A stretch of 64,000 nt of DNA, taken from positions 433,719,529 to 433,783,528 of the forward strand of contig NC_058522.1 of assembly GCF_904849725.1 (NCBI RefSeq), in the 5' to 3' direction. The notes beneath the pieces were generated by a model. That model saw only the letters and a program-made list of their open reading frames with translations. It ran no database searches and was not told where the DNA came from. The stretch comes from Hordeum vulgare subsp. vulgare. Lineage: Eukaryota; Streptophyta; Magnoliopsida; Poales; Poaceae. Shown here in pieces: positions 35,497-47,976 of the stretch (the first letter of the stretch is position 1; each line of letters starts with the position of its first letter). The position numbers were made by a program, and so were the translations under genes.

Positions 35497-35700
35497 GTGG
35501 CTCGCCTTGTCATCACGGCCTCACCTTGAGATGGCTCGCGCCTGTCGCCGCCGCCGTGGCTTGCCTCGTCACCACGGCCTCACCTTGAGCCGACATGTTC
35601 CACTGCAGCTGCTCCTGCCGCTGAGGCTCGCCTCGCCGACGCGGTCTTACCTTGAGCCGGCTCGTAGTCCGCACCTTCCGCCACCGCCTTGGCTCGCCAA
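35497..35700. repeat. Short GC-rich tandem repeat, about 60-70 bp unit
   Basis: Three diverged copies of TGGCTCGCCTTGTCATCACG followed by GCCTCACCTTGAG start near 35497, 35561 and 35629. Overlapping ORFs are low-complexity and not supported. Confidence 0.6.
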
Positions 35701-35879
35701 GCCTTAGGCTGCATGGGTATATGATGCAGCAGCAATAGTAAAAAGGGAAGGCCATGATTCGGGTCAAAAACACCAAATAGACTATGACGGACCCCTGATT
35801 CAACGAGGGCTGATGTGGAATCGATCAGTAACTAGGACGGATGGAAGCGACCAGCCACCATCGTCTTCTGCGGCGCCAA

Positions 35880-36240
35880 TCCAGTCCAAAAGAGGAGAGC
35901 AAAGAGAACGACCCGTTCCGCCATCAAGAAACCCGTCTTCGTTAGCATCGAGGACTATGAGGAGACGGGGTACCTGTGTGAGCGCAACTATGGTATCGTC
36001 TACAAGGGCCACCACCACGCCACATACCAAAGCATCAAGTTCCTTGGCTCATTGCTGGACCATGCTGACGAGCACGCCGGCCCGTGCAAGATGCTATGGG
36101 AGGCCCACTTCCTCGAGGCATGTAGCGGCAATCCTGACATCGTCGCTTTCCACTTCACCGTGCGGGATCCTGCCACCGGCGAAATTGGCCTCGTCATGGA
36201 GTTCGTGGGGCTCACGTCTGTGCCGCTCACTGCTACAAGA
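35880..36240 (+). pseudogene. Protein-kinase gene fragment (CDK-like N lobe)
   Basis: The frame reads KRRAKRTTRSAIKKPVFVSI, EDYEETGYLC, NYGIVYKGHHHATYQSIKFL, WEAHFLEACSGNPDIVAF, VRDPATGEIGLVMEFVG. This matches the N-terminal lobe of the grass-expanded cyclin-dependent-kinase-like (CDKF-type) family as I remember it: a basic N-terminus, the glycine loop, the IK lysine strand, the helix C region and LVMEFVG before the hinge. The glycine-rich loop has lost its glycines (CERNYG in place of GEGGFG) and the C lobe with catalytic HRD and DFG is absent. It sits between element A and LTR D, so it is a host-gene scrap isolated by transposons. It is not expected to have kinase activity. Confidence 0.7.
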
Positions 36241-36392
36241 TGTCACAGAGCTGAAACCGGGAAATTACAAAGTACAGAAGCTAAAAGACGTTTTGATTAG
36301 CCATAGTACTGCTTGATGAGCACGGGGATCAAGGATGCATTATTTAAAGGCATATATCACGTCGATCTAGGAATACTACTTCCCACATCTCA

Positions 36393-36423
36393 GAGCATCT
36401 CCACCCGTCCCCCATGTAGCCCT
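36393..36423 (+). mobile_element. Possible MITE terminus cut by LTR D
   Basis: GAGCATCTCCACCCGTCCCC resembles the terminus of the element at 67-475 and stops at the LTR start. If real, its remainder should lie beyond element D, outside the window. No TAA/TTA precedes it (TCA instead). Confidence 0.25.
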
Positions 36424-36949
36424 TGATACGTCCATTTTGCATCAAGCTTTCATGTTGATATTTATCGCTTTTTGGGCTGTTATTACACTTCAAGGTACAA
36501 TACTTATGCCTTTTCTCTCTTATTTTGAAAGGTTTACATGAAGAGGGAGAATGCCGGCAGCTGGAATTCTGGCGTGAAAAAGGAGCAAGTTTGAGATACC
36601 TATTCTGCGCAAATCCAAAAGCCGTGAAAACCAACGAGGATTTTTTTGGGATTTATAAAAAATACTGGGCCGAAGAAGTACCAGAGGGGCGCCAGCAGGA
36701 GGCCACAAGCCTGCTAGGCACGGCCTCCCCCCTGGCCGCGCCTAGGGGGCTTGTGGGCTCCCACTTGGCCCTCTGCCCCCCTCTTTTGCTACAAGAAGAG
36801 TTTTGTTCTAGAAAAAAAATCAGGGAGAGGCTTTTCGGAGGATTCGCCGCCGCCACGAGGCAGAACTTGAGCAGAACCAATCTAGAGCTCCGGCAGGAAG
36901 ATCTTGCTCGGGAAAGTTCCCCCCCGGAGGGGGAAATCGTCGCCATCGT
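36424..36949 (+). repeat. LTR D, left part (same LTR family as element A)
   Basis: It starts TGATACGTCCATTTTGCATC and runs until the insertion of element C at 36950. It resumes at 63837 after the duplicated ATCGT. It is plus-oriented and closely matches the inverse of element A's LTR, with hairpin 36699-36760. Since no internal region precedes it, it is a 5' LTR or a solo LTR; the rest lies past 64000. Confidence 0.85.
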
Positions 36950-37220
36950 TGATACGTCCATTTTGCATCATGCTTTCATGTTGATATTTATTGCTTTATG
37001 GGCTATTATATTACTTTGTGGAACCATATTTATGCTTTTTCTCTCTTATTTTGCAAGGTTTATTTGAAGAGGGAGAATTCAGGCAGCTGGAATTCTGGAC
37101 TGGAAAAGGAGCAAATCTTAGTCCACTATTCTGCACATCTCCAAATGCCGTGAAAAGTTACGTGGAATTTTTTGGGATTATATAAAAAATACTGGGCGAA
37201 AGAAGTACCGGAGGGGGGCC
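36950..37220 (+). repeat. 5' LTR of element C, first part
   Basis: It starts TGATACGTCC and is interrupted by element B after GGGCC. It continues at 45425. It includes TTATATAAAAAATACTGG near 37180, a possible TATA region shared with the 3' LTR. Confidence 0.9.
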
Positions 37221-38831
37221 TGATATGTCTCAAACGTATCTATAATTTTTGATGGTTTCACGCTGTTATCTTGCCTTCTTTGTATGTTTTATGTATCTTT
37301 TTATATCTTTTTGGGACTAACTTATTAATTCAGTGCCAAGTGCCAGTTCTTGTTTTTTCCGTGTTTTTGACTCTTTTCAGATTTGATTTTGGAACGGAGT
37401 CCAAACGGAATAAAAACCCCGAAATGATTTTTTCCCGAACGGAAGAAGACCAGCGGGCCTCTGGCCCAAGCCAGGTGGGCCCCATGGAGCCCACAAGCTC
37501 CCACCAGGGGGGAGGCGGTGGTGGGCAAGCTTGTGGCCACCCTGGCCGCCCCCTGATCTAGGTCTTGCGCCAATATATTCCCAAATATTCCCAAAAAATC
37601 AGGGGAGCCTCGAAAATACTTTTCCACCGCCGCAAGCTTTCGTTTCCGTGAGATCTCATTTGGAGACCCTTCCGGGCGCCCTGCCGGAGGGGACTTTGGA
37701 GGTGGAGGGCTTCTTCATCATCATCATCGCCCCTCCAATGACTCGTGAGTAGTTCACGTCAGACCTACGGGTCCGTAGTTAGTAGCTAGATGGCTTCTTC
37801 TCTCTCTTGGATCTTCAATACAAAGTTCTCCATGATCTTCATGGAGATCTATCCGATGTAATCTTCTTTGGCAGTGTGTTTGTTAAGATCTAATGAATTT
37901 TGTACTTGTGATCAGATTATCTATGATATATATTTGAGTCTTTGCTGATTTCTTATATGCATGATTTGATATCCTTGTAAGTCTCTCCGAGTCTTGGGTT
38001 TTGTTTGGCCAACTAGATCTATGATTCTTGCAATGGGAGAAGTGCTTGGTTTTGGGTTCTGCCATGTGGTGACCTTTCCCAGTGACAGTAGGGGCAGCAA
38101 GGCACACATCAAGCAGTTGCCATCAAGGGTAAAAAGATGGGGGTTTTATCATTGGTTTGAGATTACCCCTCCACATCATGTCATCTTGCTTAAGGCGTTA
38201 CTCTGTTCTTATGGACTTAATACACTAGATGCATGCTGGATAGCGGTCGACGTGTGGAGTAATAGTAGTAGATGCAGGAATTATCGGTCAACTTGTTTCA
38301 GACGTGATGCCTACAGAAATAATCATTGCATAGATATCATCACGACTCTGCACAGTTCTATCAATTGCTCGACAGTAATTTGTTCACCCACCGTCTACTT
38401 GCTTTCATGAGAGAAGCCACTAGTAAACACTACGGCCCCCGGGTCTATTCACATCCATCGTTTACATCTCCGCTTTTACTTTGCTTTGTTACTTTGTTGC
38501 TTTCAGTTCTCACTTGGCAAACAATCTATAAGGGATTGACAAACCCTTCATAGCGTTGGGTGCAAGCTTTTGTGTTTGTGCAGGATCTTGAGATACTCTT
38601 CCGCCGAATTGATACCTTGGTTCTCAAACTGAGGGAAATACTTACCATCGCTGTGCTACATCACCCTTTCCGCTTCGAGGGAACACCAACGCAAGGCTCC
38701 AAGGCCACGGGGGAAATCCTTTGCATACTTGCCTAGGAAGTCCCTTAAGGCGTAGCCGTAGCTGAAGGATTCCTGGTGCCGTCGACACAACTATTTCTAG
38801 CGCCGTTGCAAGGGATACACAACAGCCATCA
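37221..38831 (+). repeat. 5' LTR of element B
   Basis: 1611 bp, from TGATATGTCTCAAACG (third codon-like position altered from TGATACG) to ACAACAGCCATCA. It contains the CCACAAGC (37491-37498) and GCTTGTGG (37529-37536) hairpin. It is very similar to 43804-45424. Confidence 0.93.
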
Positions 38832-38841
38832 GAAGTATTTC

Positions 38842-38859
38842 TGGCGCCGTTGTCGGGGA
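38842..38859 (+). promoter_or_regulatory. Primer binding site of element B (tRNA-Asp type)
   Basis: TGGCGCCGTTGTCGGGGA, 10 nt after the LTR, differing from the expected tRNA-Asp complement at one position. It is the same priming class as elements A and C. Confidence 0.85.
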
Positions 38860-39065
38860 GGAGAAATCAAGATCTATCCAAGTAGGTATCACAAACTCTT
38901 CTCTTGCATTTACTTTTGTTGCCAGTTGCCTCTCGTTTTCCTCTCCCCCACTTCACATTTGTCGTTTTCATTCGCCTTTCTCCTTCGCCGTTTTCTTTTG
39001 CCCTTGTGGTTTTCCTTTGCCGGTTTCTTGCTTGCTTGTGTGCTTGTTTGTTTGTTGAAGACATC

Positions 39066-41138
39066 ATGTCTGAAAACACCAAACTTTGCGACTTCTCGAG
39101 CACTAATAATAATGATTTTATTAGTACTCCGATTGCTCCCGCCACTAGTGCGGAATCGTATGAAATCAACGCAGCTTTGCTGAATCTTGTTATGAAAGAG
39201 CAATTCTCTGGCCTTCCTAGTGAACATGCAGCATCCCATCTCAATACCTTCATTGAGCTTTGTGATATGCAAAAGAAAAGAGATGTGGATAATGACGTGA
39301 TTAAGTTGAAACTTTTCCCTTTCTGTTGCGAGATCGCGCAAAAACTTGGTTTTCTTCTTTGCCTAAAAATAGTATCGATTCTTGGGATAGGTGCAAAGAT
39401 GCTTACATATCCAAGTATTTTCCACCGGCTAAGATCATCTCCTTACGTAACGATATCATGAATTTCAAGCAACTTGATCATGAACACGTTGCACAATCTT
39501 GGGAGAGGATGAAGCTTATGATTAGAAATTGTCCTGCTCATGGCTTGAATTTGTGGATGATTGTACAAATCTTTTACGCTGGCTTGAATTTCGCTTCTCG
39601 CAATATCTTGGACTACGCCTCAGGTGGAACGTTCATGGAAATCACGTTTGGAGACGCTACAAAACTCCTAGACAATATCATGACCAACTACTCTCAGTGG
39701 CACACTGAACGGTCGCCTGCTAGCAAAAGGTGCATGCTATAGAAGATATTAACTCGCTTAGTGCTAAGATGGACGAGTTGATGAATTTGGTTGCTAGTAG
39801 AAACGCTATCGTAGATCCTAATGACATGCCACTATATTCTTTGATTGAGAGTAGCAACGCTAGTTTGGACGTGAATTTTGTTGGTAGGAACAATTTTGGC
39901 AACAACAATGCTTTTAGAGGAAACTATGTTCCTAGGCCTTTTCCTAGTAACTCCTCTAACAATTATGGCAATTCCTACGACAACAATTATGGTAATCACA
40001 ACAAATTACCCTCTGATCTAGAGAGTAATATCAAGGAGTTCATCAACTCTCAAAATATTTTCAATGCGTCCATAGAGGAAAAACTACTCAAAATAGACGA
40101 TTTGGCTAAGAGCATTGATAGGATGTCTTGTGATATTGATGCTTTGAAAGTTAGATGCGCTCCTCCCAAGATCAACTTGGATGAAACTTTGAAAGCTATG
40201 CGTATCTCCATGAATGAGAGCAAAGAAAGAACCGCCCAAATTCGCGCTAGACATGAATGGTTTAAAAGGGTGCGTTCTAGTGATGCAAATCACGAAGATC
40301 TTAAAGTGCTTGGTGTGTCTCCTCTTGAATCTTTGTTTTCGCGTGTCAAACCTACTTATGGAGGGGCTGTATATGAATCCACTTTTGTTGAAAAACGCCC
40401 CAATGATCCGGAGTCCACCTATCTTGATGATAAAGGTGTGGAGAGTGGAGTAGAAGAAGTCAAAATTTTGGGTAGTAATGAAACTCCCACCTTGGATTTC
40501 GAGGAATTCAATTATGATAATTGCTCCTTGTTTGAATGCATTTCTTTGATGCAATCCCTTGCAAACTCTCCACATATTTATAGCCAAAGCAAAGCCTTTA
40601 CCGCGCATATCGTAGATGCTATGATGAAATCTCTTGAAGAGAAGCTCGAAATAGAAGTCTCTATACCTAGAAAACTTCATGATGAGTGGGAACCTACTAT
40701 CAAAATCAAGATCAAAAACTATGAGTGCAATGCTTTGTGTGATTTGGGTGCTAGTGTTTCCGCATTCCAAAGTCTTTATGTGATATTCTTGGTTTTCATG
40801 AGATTGAAGAGTGTTCTCTTAATTTGCATCTTGCGGATTCTACTGTCAAGAAACCCATGGGGAGGATCGATGATGTTCTTATTGTTGCAAATAAGAACTA
40901 TGTACCCGTGGATTTCATTGTACTTGACATAGATTGCAATCCTTCACGTCCCATTATTCTTGGTAGACCTTTCCTAAGGACTATTGGTGCTATCATCGAT
41001 ATGAAGGAAGGGAATATTAGATTTAAATTTCCCTTAAAGAAGGGCATGGAGCACTTTCCTAGAAAGAAAATAAGACTGCCTTATGAATCTATGAAGAGGG
41101 CTACTTATGGTTTGGGCACCAAAGATGACTATACGTGA
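39066..41138 (+). pseudogene. gag-protease of element B, broken
   Basis: Starts MSENTKLCDFSS at 39066. The capsid region (FSGLPSEHAASHLNTFIELC, then in another frame DRAKTWFSSLP, SWERMKLMIRNCPAHGL) is Athila-type. After a frame change near 39735 comes an Asn/Gly/Tyr-rich linker (NNFGNNNAFRGNY ... NNYGN, about 39890-40000) and no zinc knuckle. Helical sequence follows to a protease with CDLGASVSAF (about 40737) and, after a frame change near 40775, VDFIVLDID, PIILGRPFLR. It ends KDDYT, stop 41136-41138. Three frame breaks near 39330, 39735 and 40775 kill it. The intact protein would form particles and mature itself. Confidence 0.88.
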
Positions 41139-43788
41139 TTCCATCACTTTCGCCTAGCTAAGGGCGTTAAACAAAAGCGCTTGTTGGGAGGCAACCCAAC
41201 GAATCTATCCTTATTCTTTCTGTTTTGTGTTTTCCACAATTTCATAATTCTGTTATGATCGTGTTTTTTGTATTTCTTTTTTGCGTTTGTGCCAAGCAAA
41301 ACCGTTATGATTAGTCTTGAGGATGATCGTTTGGTCATGCTGGAAAAGACAGAAAGTTTCTGCTCACGAAAAGAATTTTCATTTTGTTTCTGTAAGAGAT
41401 TTTGAGTTGATTCTTTTTGCTGCTGATTGCAACGCAAATACTTCAGAGTGTCGTAAGTTTTCAGAATTTTTGAAGTACCAGAGGTATACAAAACATACAG
41501 ATTTCTATAGACTGGTCTGCTGTTAACAGATTCTGTTTTAGTTGTGTTGGTTGCTTATTTTGATGAAACTGTGGATAGTATCGGGGGATATTAGCCATCG
41601 AAGATTGAAAGTACAGTAACCCAACATCAGCACAAGTAGAATTTAAGTTTGCTACAGTACCTAAGGAAGTGGTGGTTTGCTTTCTTGTACTAATGTTATC
41701 ACGAGTTTCTGTTTAAGTTTCGTGTTGTGATGTTTTCAAGTTTTGGGTGAAGTTCTTATGGACAAAGAGATAAAGAGTGGCAAGAGCTCAAGCTTGGGGA
41801 TTCCCAAGGCACGCCAAGAGATTCAAGGATGCCGTAAAAGCCTAAGCTTGGGGATGCCCCGGGAAGGCATCCCCTCTCTCGTCTTCAATCCATCGGTAAC
41901 GTTACTTGGGGCTATATTTTTATTCACCACATGTTATGTGTTTTTGCTTGGAGAGTCTTGTATCGTAGGAGTCTTTTATTTTTGTTGTGTCACCATAATC
42001 CTTGCTGCACACCTAGAGAGAGAGACATGCACACACCGTGATTTTGTCGAGCTTCACTTATATCTTTTGGTAGACAATTCAGCTCACATGTGCTTCACTT
42101 ATATCTTTTGAGCTAGATACTTTTGCTCTATGTGCTTCACTTATATCTTTTAGAGCACAATGGCGCGTGGCTTGGTAGTTTATCTATGCTTTTAAAGTAG
42201 TCTCAAAAGGAGTAGTTATCCAAAGGGATACGAAAACTTCCACCTTCATGTGCATTGAATAGTTAGAGAAGTTTGATTTATCTCAATTAGTTTTGAGTTG
42301 TGGTTATGGTAATATTGAAGTCATGCTAGTAAGGTGTTGTGGATCTAGAAATACTTGTGTTGAAGTTAGTGATTCCCGTAGCATTCATGTATGGTGAACC
42401 TCTATGTGATGAAATCTGAGCATGATTAGTATATTGATTGTCATCCTTTGCGTGGCGGTCGGGATCGCGCGATGGTTTATACCTACCAACCCTTTCCCTA
42501 GGAGTATGCGTTGAATGCTTTGTTTAGATTACTAATAAAACTTTTGCAACAAGTATATGCGTTCTTCATGACTAATGTTGAGTCCATGGTTTAGATGCAC
42601 TTTCACCTTCCACCATCACTATCTTCTTAGTGCCGCGCAACTTTCGCCGGTGCACAAAACCCACCATTAGCCTCCCTCAAAACAGCCACCATACCTACCT
42701 ATTATGGCTTTTGCAAAGTCATTCCGAGATATATTGCCATGCAACTACCACCATGACATGTGCCACCATGTCTACATTGCCATTTCATGATCGTATGATA
42801 GCTAGCATGATGTTTCCATTGATGTCTATGCCATGCTAGATCATTGCCACGGTACACTACCGAAGGCATTCCATATAGAGTCATAATTGCTCTAAGTTTT
42901 GAGTTGAAAGTGTGATGATCATCATTATTGGATCATTGTCCCATGTGAGGAAATAAAATAGGCCAAATAAGCCCATAAAAATGAGGCCAAAGAGCCCACC
43001 AAAAAAATGAGAGAAAAAGAGAGAAGGGACAATGCTACCACTTTTTCCACACTTGTGCATTTTGAGCACCATGATCTTCATGATTGAGAGTCTCTCGTTT
43101 TGTCACCACCATATAGCTAGTCGGAAATTCTCATTATGTAACTTGGCTTGTATATTCCAATGACATGCTTCCTCAAAATTGCCTTAGGTCTTCGTGAGCA
43201 AGCAAGTTGGATGCACACCCACTAGTTCTCTTTAAGAGCTTTCACATACTTGTAGCTCTAGTGCATCATTTGTATGGCAATCCCTACTTATTCACATTGA
43301 TATCTATTGATGAGTATCTCCACAACACATTGATATGCCTAGTTAATGTGACTATCTTCTCCTTTTTGTCTTGCAACCTCCACCATATTCCACACCATCT
43401 ATAGTGCTATAACCATGGCTCACGCTCATGTATTGCGTGAGAGTTGAAAATGTTTGAGAAAGTAAAGGTGTGGAACAGTTACTTGGCTAATACCGGGGTT
43501 GTGCATGATTTAAATTCGTTGTACAATGATGATAGAGCATAGCCAGACTATATGCCTTTGTAGGGATAACTTTATTTTTGCCTTGTTATTTTGAAAGTTC
43601 GTGATTACTTTGCTAGTTTGCTTGAATTATTATTGTTTCCACGTCAATAGCAAACTATTGTTTTGAATCTAATGGATCTGAACATTCACATCACATAAGA
43701 GGAATTACAAAGGACACCTATGCTAGGTAGCATGAAAGCATCAAAAATTAATTCTTATCACTTCCCTACTCGAGGACGAGCAGGAGTT
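41139..43788 (+). other. Non-coding 3' region of element B
   Basis: About 2.65 kb where pol would be expected. The longest plus-strand frame is 122 codons (41743-42111) with no domain. It contains two AAGCTTGGGGAT motifs, each in a small foldback (about 41791-41811 and 41849-41877). It looks like unrelated or eroded sequence rather than recognisable pol remnants. Confidence 0.7.
41849..41877 (+). other. PPT-like motif in a hairpin, element B
   Basis: AAGCTTGGGGATGCC leads into GGCATCCCC (arms GGGGATGCC/GGCATCCCC). The first 15 bases equal the true PPT of this element (AAGCTTGGGGATGCT at 43789-43803) except the last. A second copy, CAAGCTTGGGGATTCCCAAG, is near 41791. Confidence 0.75.
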
Positions 43789-43803
43789 AAGCTTGGGGAT
43801 GCT
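43789..43803 (+). promoter_or_regulatory. Polypurine tract of element B
   Basis: AAGCTTGGGGATGCT lies directly before the 3' LTR TGATACG. It shares AAGCTTGGGG with the tracts of A and C. Confidence 0.8.
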
Positions 43804-45424
43804 TGATACGTCTCAAACGTATCTATAATTTTTGATGGTTTCACGCTGTTATCTTGCCTTCTTTGTATGTTTTATGTATCTTTTTATATATTTTTGGGAC
43901 GAACTTATTAATTCAGTGCCAAGTGCCAGGTCCTGTTTTTTTTCCGTGTTTTTGACTCTTTTCAGATCTGATTTTGGAATGGAGTCCAAACGGAATAAAA
44001 ACCCTGAAATGATTTTTTCCCAAACGGAAGAAGACCAGGGGGCCTTTGGGCCAAGCCAGGTGGGCCCCAGGGAGCCCACAAGCTCCCACCACACCACCAG
44101 GGGAAGGCGGCGGTGGGCAAGCTTGTGGCCACCCTGGCCGCCCCCTGACCTAGGTCTTGCGCCTATATATTCCCAAATATTCCGAAAAAAATCAGGGAAG
44201 CCTCGAAAATACTTTTCCGCCGCCGCAAGTTTCCGGTTCAGCGAGATCTCATCTGGAGATCCTTCCCGGCGCCCTGCCGGAGGGGACTTTGGAGGTGGAG
44301 GGCTTCTTCTTCATCATCATCGCCCCTCCAATGACTCGTGAGTAGTTCACTTCAGACCTACGGGTCCGTAGTTAGTAGCTAGATGGCTTCTTCTCTCTCT
44401 TAGATCTTCAATACAAAGTTCTCCATGATCTTCATGGAGATCTATCCGATGTAATCTTCTTTGGCGGTGTGTTTGTCGAGATCCGATGAATTGTGGACTT
44501 GTGATCAGATTATCTATGATATATATTTGAGTCTTTGCTGATTTCTTATATGCATGATTTGATATCCTTGTAAGTCTCTCCGAGTCTTGGGTTTTGTTTG
44601 GCCAACTAGATCTATGATTCTTGCAATGGGAGAAGTGCTTGGTTCTGGGTTATGCCATGTGGTGACCTTTCCGAGTGACAGTAGGGGCAGCAAGGCACAC
44701 ATCAAGCAGTTGCCATCAAGGGTAAAAAGATGGGGTTTTCATCATTGGTTTGAGATTATCCCTTTACATCATGTCATCTTGCTTAAGGCGTTACTCTGTT
44801 CTTATGGACTTAATACACTACATGCATACTGGATAGCGGTCGACGTGTGGAGTAATAGTAGTAGATGCAGAAAGTATCGGTCTACTTGTTTCGGACGTGA
44901 TGCCTATAGAAATAATCATTGCATAGATATCGCCACGACTCTGCACAGTTCTATCAATTGCTCGACAGTAATTTGTTCACCTACCGTCTACTTGCTTTCA
45001 TGAGAGAAGCCACTAGTAAACACTACGGCCCCCGGGTCTATTCACATCCATCGTTTACATCTCCGCTTTTACTTTGCTTTGTTACTTTGTTGCTTTCAGT
45101 TCTCACTTGGCAAACAATCTATAAGGGATTGACAACCCCTTCATAGCGTTGGGTGCAAGCTTTTGTGTTTGTGCAGGATCTTGAGATACACTTCCGCCGG
45201 ATTGATACCTTGGTTCTCAAATTGAGGGAAATACTTACCGTCGCTGTGCTACATCACCCTTTCCGCTTTGAGGGAACACCAACGCAAGGCTCCAAGGCCA
45301 CCGCGGAAATCCTTTGCATACTTGCCTAGGAAGTCCCTTAAGGCGTAGCCGTAGCTGAAGGATTCCTGGTGCCGTCGACACAACTATTTCTGGCGCGGTT
45401 GCAAGGGATACACAACAGCCATCA
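43804..45424 (+). repeat. 3' LTR of element B
   Basis: 1621 bp, TGATACGTCTCAAACG to ACAACAGCCATCA, followed by the TSD GGGCC. The stem pair CCACAAGC/GCTTGTGG is at 44076-44083 and 44121-44128. Confidence 0.93.
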
Positions 45425-46615
45425 GGGCCACCAGGGCGCCACAAGCCCTGCCACCACCACCCCCTGGTGGCGGAGGGCAAGCTTGTGGGCTCCCTGTCGG
45501 CCCACTAGCCCGCCTCTTTTGTTATATGAAGGGTTTCGTTCCAGAAAAAATCAACCGGGCGCTTTTTCATGGTTTCGCCGCCGCCACGAGGGGGAAACTT
45601 CTCTCTCGGATGGGGAAATCATCGCCATCGTCATCACCAACACTCTTCTCGTCAGATGGGAGGCATCTTCATCAACATATTCATCAGCACCATCTCGTCT
45701 CCAATCCCTAGTTCATCTCTTGTAATCAATCTCCGTCTCACGAGTCCGATTGGTACTTGTGAGGTTGCTAGTAGTGTTGATTACTCTTTGTAGTTGATGC
45801 TAGTTGGATTACTTGGTGGAAGAGTTTATGTTCATATCCTTGATGCTATTCATTACACCTCTGATCATGATTATGATTATGCTTTGTGAGTAGTTACTTT
45901 TGTTCCTGAGGACATGGGATAAGTCATGCTGATAATAGTCATGTGAATTTGATATTCGTTCAGTATTTTGATATGCTGTATGTTGTTTTTCCTCTAGTTA
46001 TGTTATGTGAACATCGACTACATAACACTTCACCATATTTGGGCCTAGAGGAAGGCATTGGGGAGTAGTAAGTAGATGATGGGTTGCTGGAGTGACAGAT
46101 GCGTTGCTTCGTAAGGGGCTGATTTGGATCCACTAGTTTAATGCTATGGTTAGACGTTGTCTTAATTCTTCTCTTGTAGTTGCGGATGCTTGCGAGAGAG
46201 GTTAATCATAAGTGGGATGCTTGTCCAAGTAAGGGCAGTACCCAAGCGCCGGCCCACCCACATATCAAACTATCAAAGTAACGAACGCGAATCATATGAA
46301 CATGATGAAACTAGCATGACAGAAATTCCCGTGTGTCCTCGAGAGCGTTTTCCCTCCTATACGACTTTGTTCAGACTTGTCCCTTTCTACAAAAGGGATT
46401 GGGCCACTTGCTGCACTGTTGCTACTACTTGTTACTTGTTACTTTTTGCTTGCTACGTTTCACCTCGCTACATAATCACTTGTTACCCCTACTTTCAGTG
46501 CTTGCACTTATTACCTTGCTGAAATCCGTTTATCAGAGCCTTCTGCTCCTCGTTGGGTTCGACACTCTTACTTATCGAAAGGACTAGATTGAGCCCCTAT
46601 ACTTGTGGGTCATCA
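45425..46615 (+). repeat. 5' LTR of element C, remainder
   Basis: Continues the LTR after element B to TATACTTGTGGGTCATCA. Compared with the 3' LTR it lacks about 55 bp near 45590 and 18 bp near 46093. The stem pair CCACAAGC/GCTTGTGG is at 45439-45446 and 45481-45488. Confidence 0.9.
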
Positions 46616-46626
46616 AGACTCTTTTC

Positions 46627-46644
46627 TGGTGCCGTTGCCGAGGA
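46627..46644 (+). promoter_or_regulatory. Primer binding site of element C (tRNA-Asp type)
   Basis: TGGTGCCGTTGCCGAGGA, 11 nt after the LTR, two differences from the tRNA-Asp complement. Confidence 0.8.
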
Positions 46645-47976
46645 GTGAAGCACCTTTGGTATCTGGAAATTGGTAAGGAAACATTTTTATACTGTGCTGA
46701 AATTTATTGTCACTTGTCACTATGGAAACTGTTCCTTTGAGGAGTTTGTTCGGGGTATCTTCACCACAAACGGAAGCACGAGGAGTTGTTCCTCAACCTG
46801 AGGTACCTACTGAAAATATCTTTTATGAAATTCCTTCGGGTATGCTTGAGAAACTGCTGGCTAATCCTGTTACATGAGATGGATCTTCACATCCAGACTT
46901 GCATCTAATCTATGTAGATGAAGTTTGTGGTTTATTTAAGCTTGCAGGTTTGCCCGAGGATGAGTTAAAGAAGAAAGTCTTTCCTTTATCTTTGAAGGAT
47001 AAGGCGTTGACATGGTATAGGCTATGTGATGATACTGGATCATGGGACTACAATCGGTTGAAATTAGAATTTCATCAAAAGTTTTATCCTATGCATTTAG
47101 TACATCATGATCGGAACTTTATTTATAACTTTTGGCCTTGTGACAGGGAAAGCATAGCTCAATCTTGGGGGAGGCTTAAATCAATGCTATATTCATGCCC
47201 CAATCATGAGCTCTCGAGAGAAATCATCACTCAAAACTTTTATGCTCGGCTTTCTCATGAAGATCGTACCATGATTGACACTTCTTGTACCGGTTCTTTT
47301 ATGAAGAAGGATATTGATCACAAGTGGAATTTATTGGAAAGAATCAAACGTAACTCTGAAGATTGGGAGCTGGAGGAAGGTAAGGAGTCAGGTATGAATT
47401 TCCAGTTTGATTGCGTTAAATCTTTTGTTGAGACAAACACTTTTAGAGATTTTAGCGCTAAGTATGGACTTGACTCTGAGATAGTAGCTTCTCTATGTGA
47501 ATCTTTTGCTGCTCATGTTGATCTTCCCAAAGAGAAGTGGTTTAAATATCATCCTCCTATAGAAAGCAACATAGCCAAAACCAATATAGTTGAGGAGAAA
47601 GTCATTGCTTTTAGTGATCCTGTTGTTCCTTGTGCTTACACTGAGAAACCACCATACCCTGCTAGGATAAAGGATTATTCTAAACTCCAACTGTGATACG
47701 TAGGGGTTACATTAGACCACTTGCACCCCCTGAGGAGATTAGAGTTGAACCTAGTGTTGCTATTATCAAAGATGTAGACGGGCATGTTATCAAATTCTGT
47801 GAGGATTCCGCTAAAATTGCTAAACCTCACACGAAGGACAAATACAAACCTGTAGTTGGCCTGCCCATTGTTTCTGTCAAGATAGGAGATCACTGTTACC
47901 ATGTTTTATGTGATATGGGAGCTAGTGTTAGTGCAATACCCCGTTCTCTGTATGATGAAATCAAAGATGAGATTGC

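Larger units (their letters stand above)
37221..45424 (+). mobile_element. Non-autonomous Gypsy element, Sabrina-like (element B)
   Basis: 8204 bp. LTRs 37221-38831 and 43804-45424, TSD GGGCC (37216-37220 and 45425-45429), PBS TGGCGCCGTTGTCGGGGA, gag plus protease, PPT. No RT, RNase H or integrase similarity occurs between 41139 and 43803, so the element must borrow them. The gag style is Athila-like. The name Sabrina is from memory of a pol-less Triticeae family with similar LTRs and is not verified. It is inserted in the 5' LTR of element C. Confidence 0.92.

Noticed and set aside
35813..36316. 167-codon plus-strand ORF
   Set aside because: Overlaps the kinase fragment in the wrong frame; the kinase-like frame explains the sequence.
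38776..39341. Overlapping ORFs around the start of element B gag on both strands
   Set aside because: Shadows of leader and gag; the frame from 39066 matches Athila-type gag.
40084..40770. 228-codon minus-strand ORF
   Set aside because: Antisense shadow of the gag-protease region of element B.
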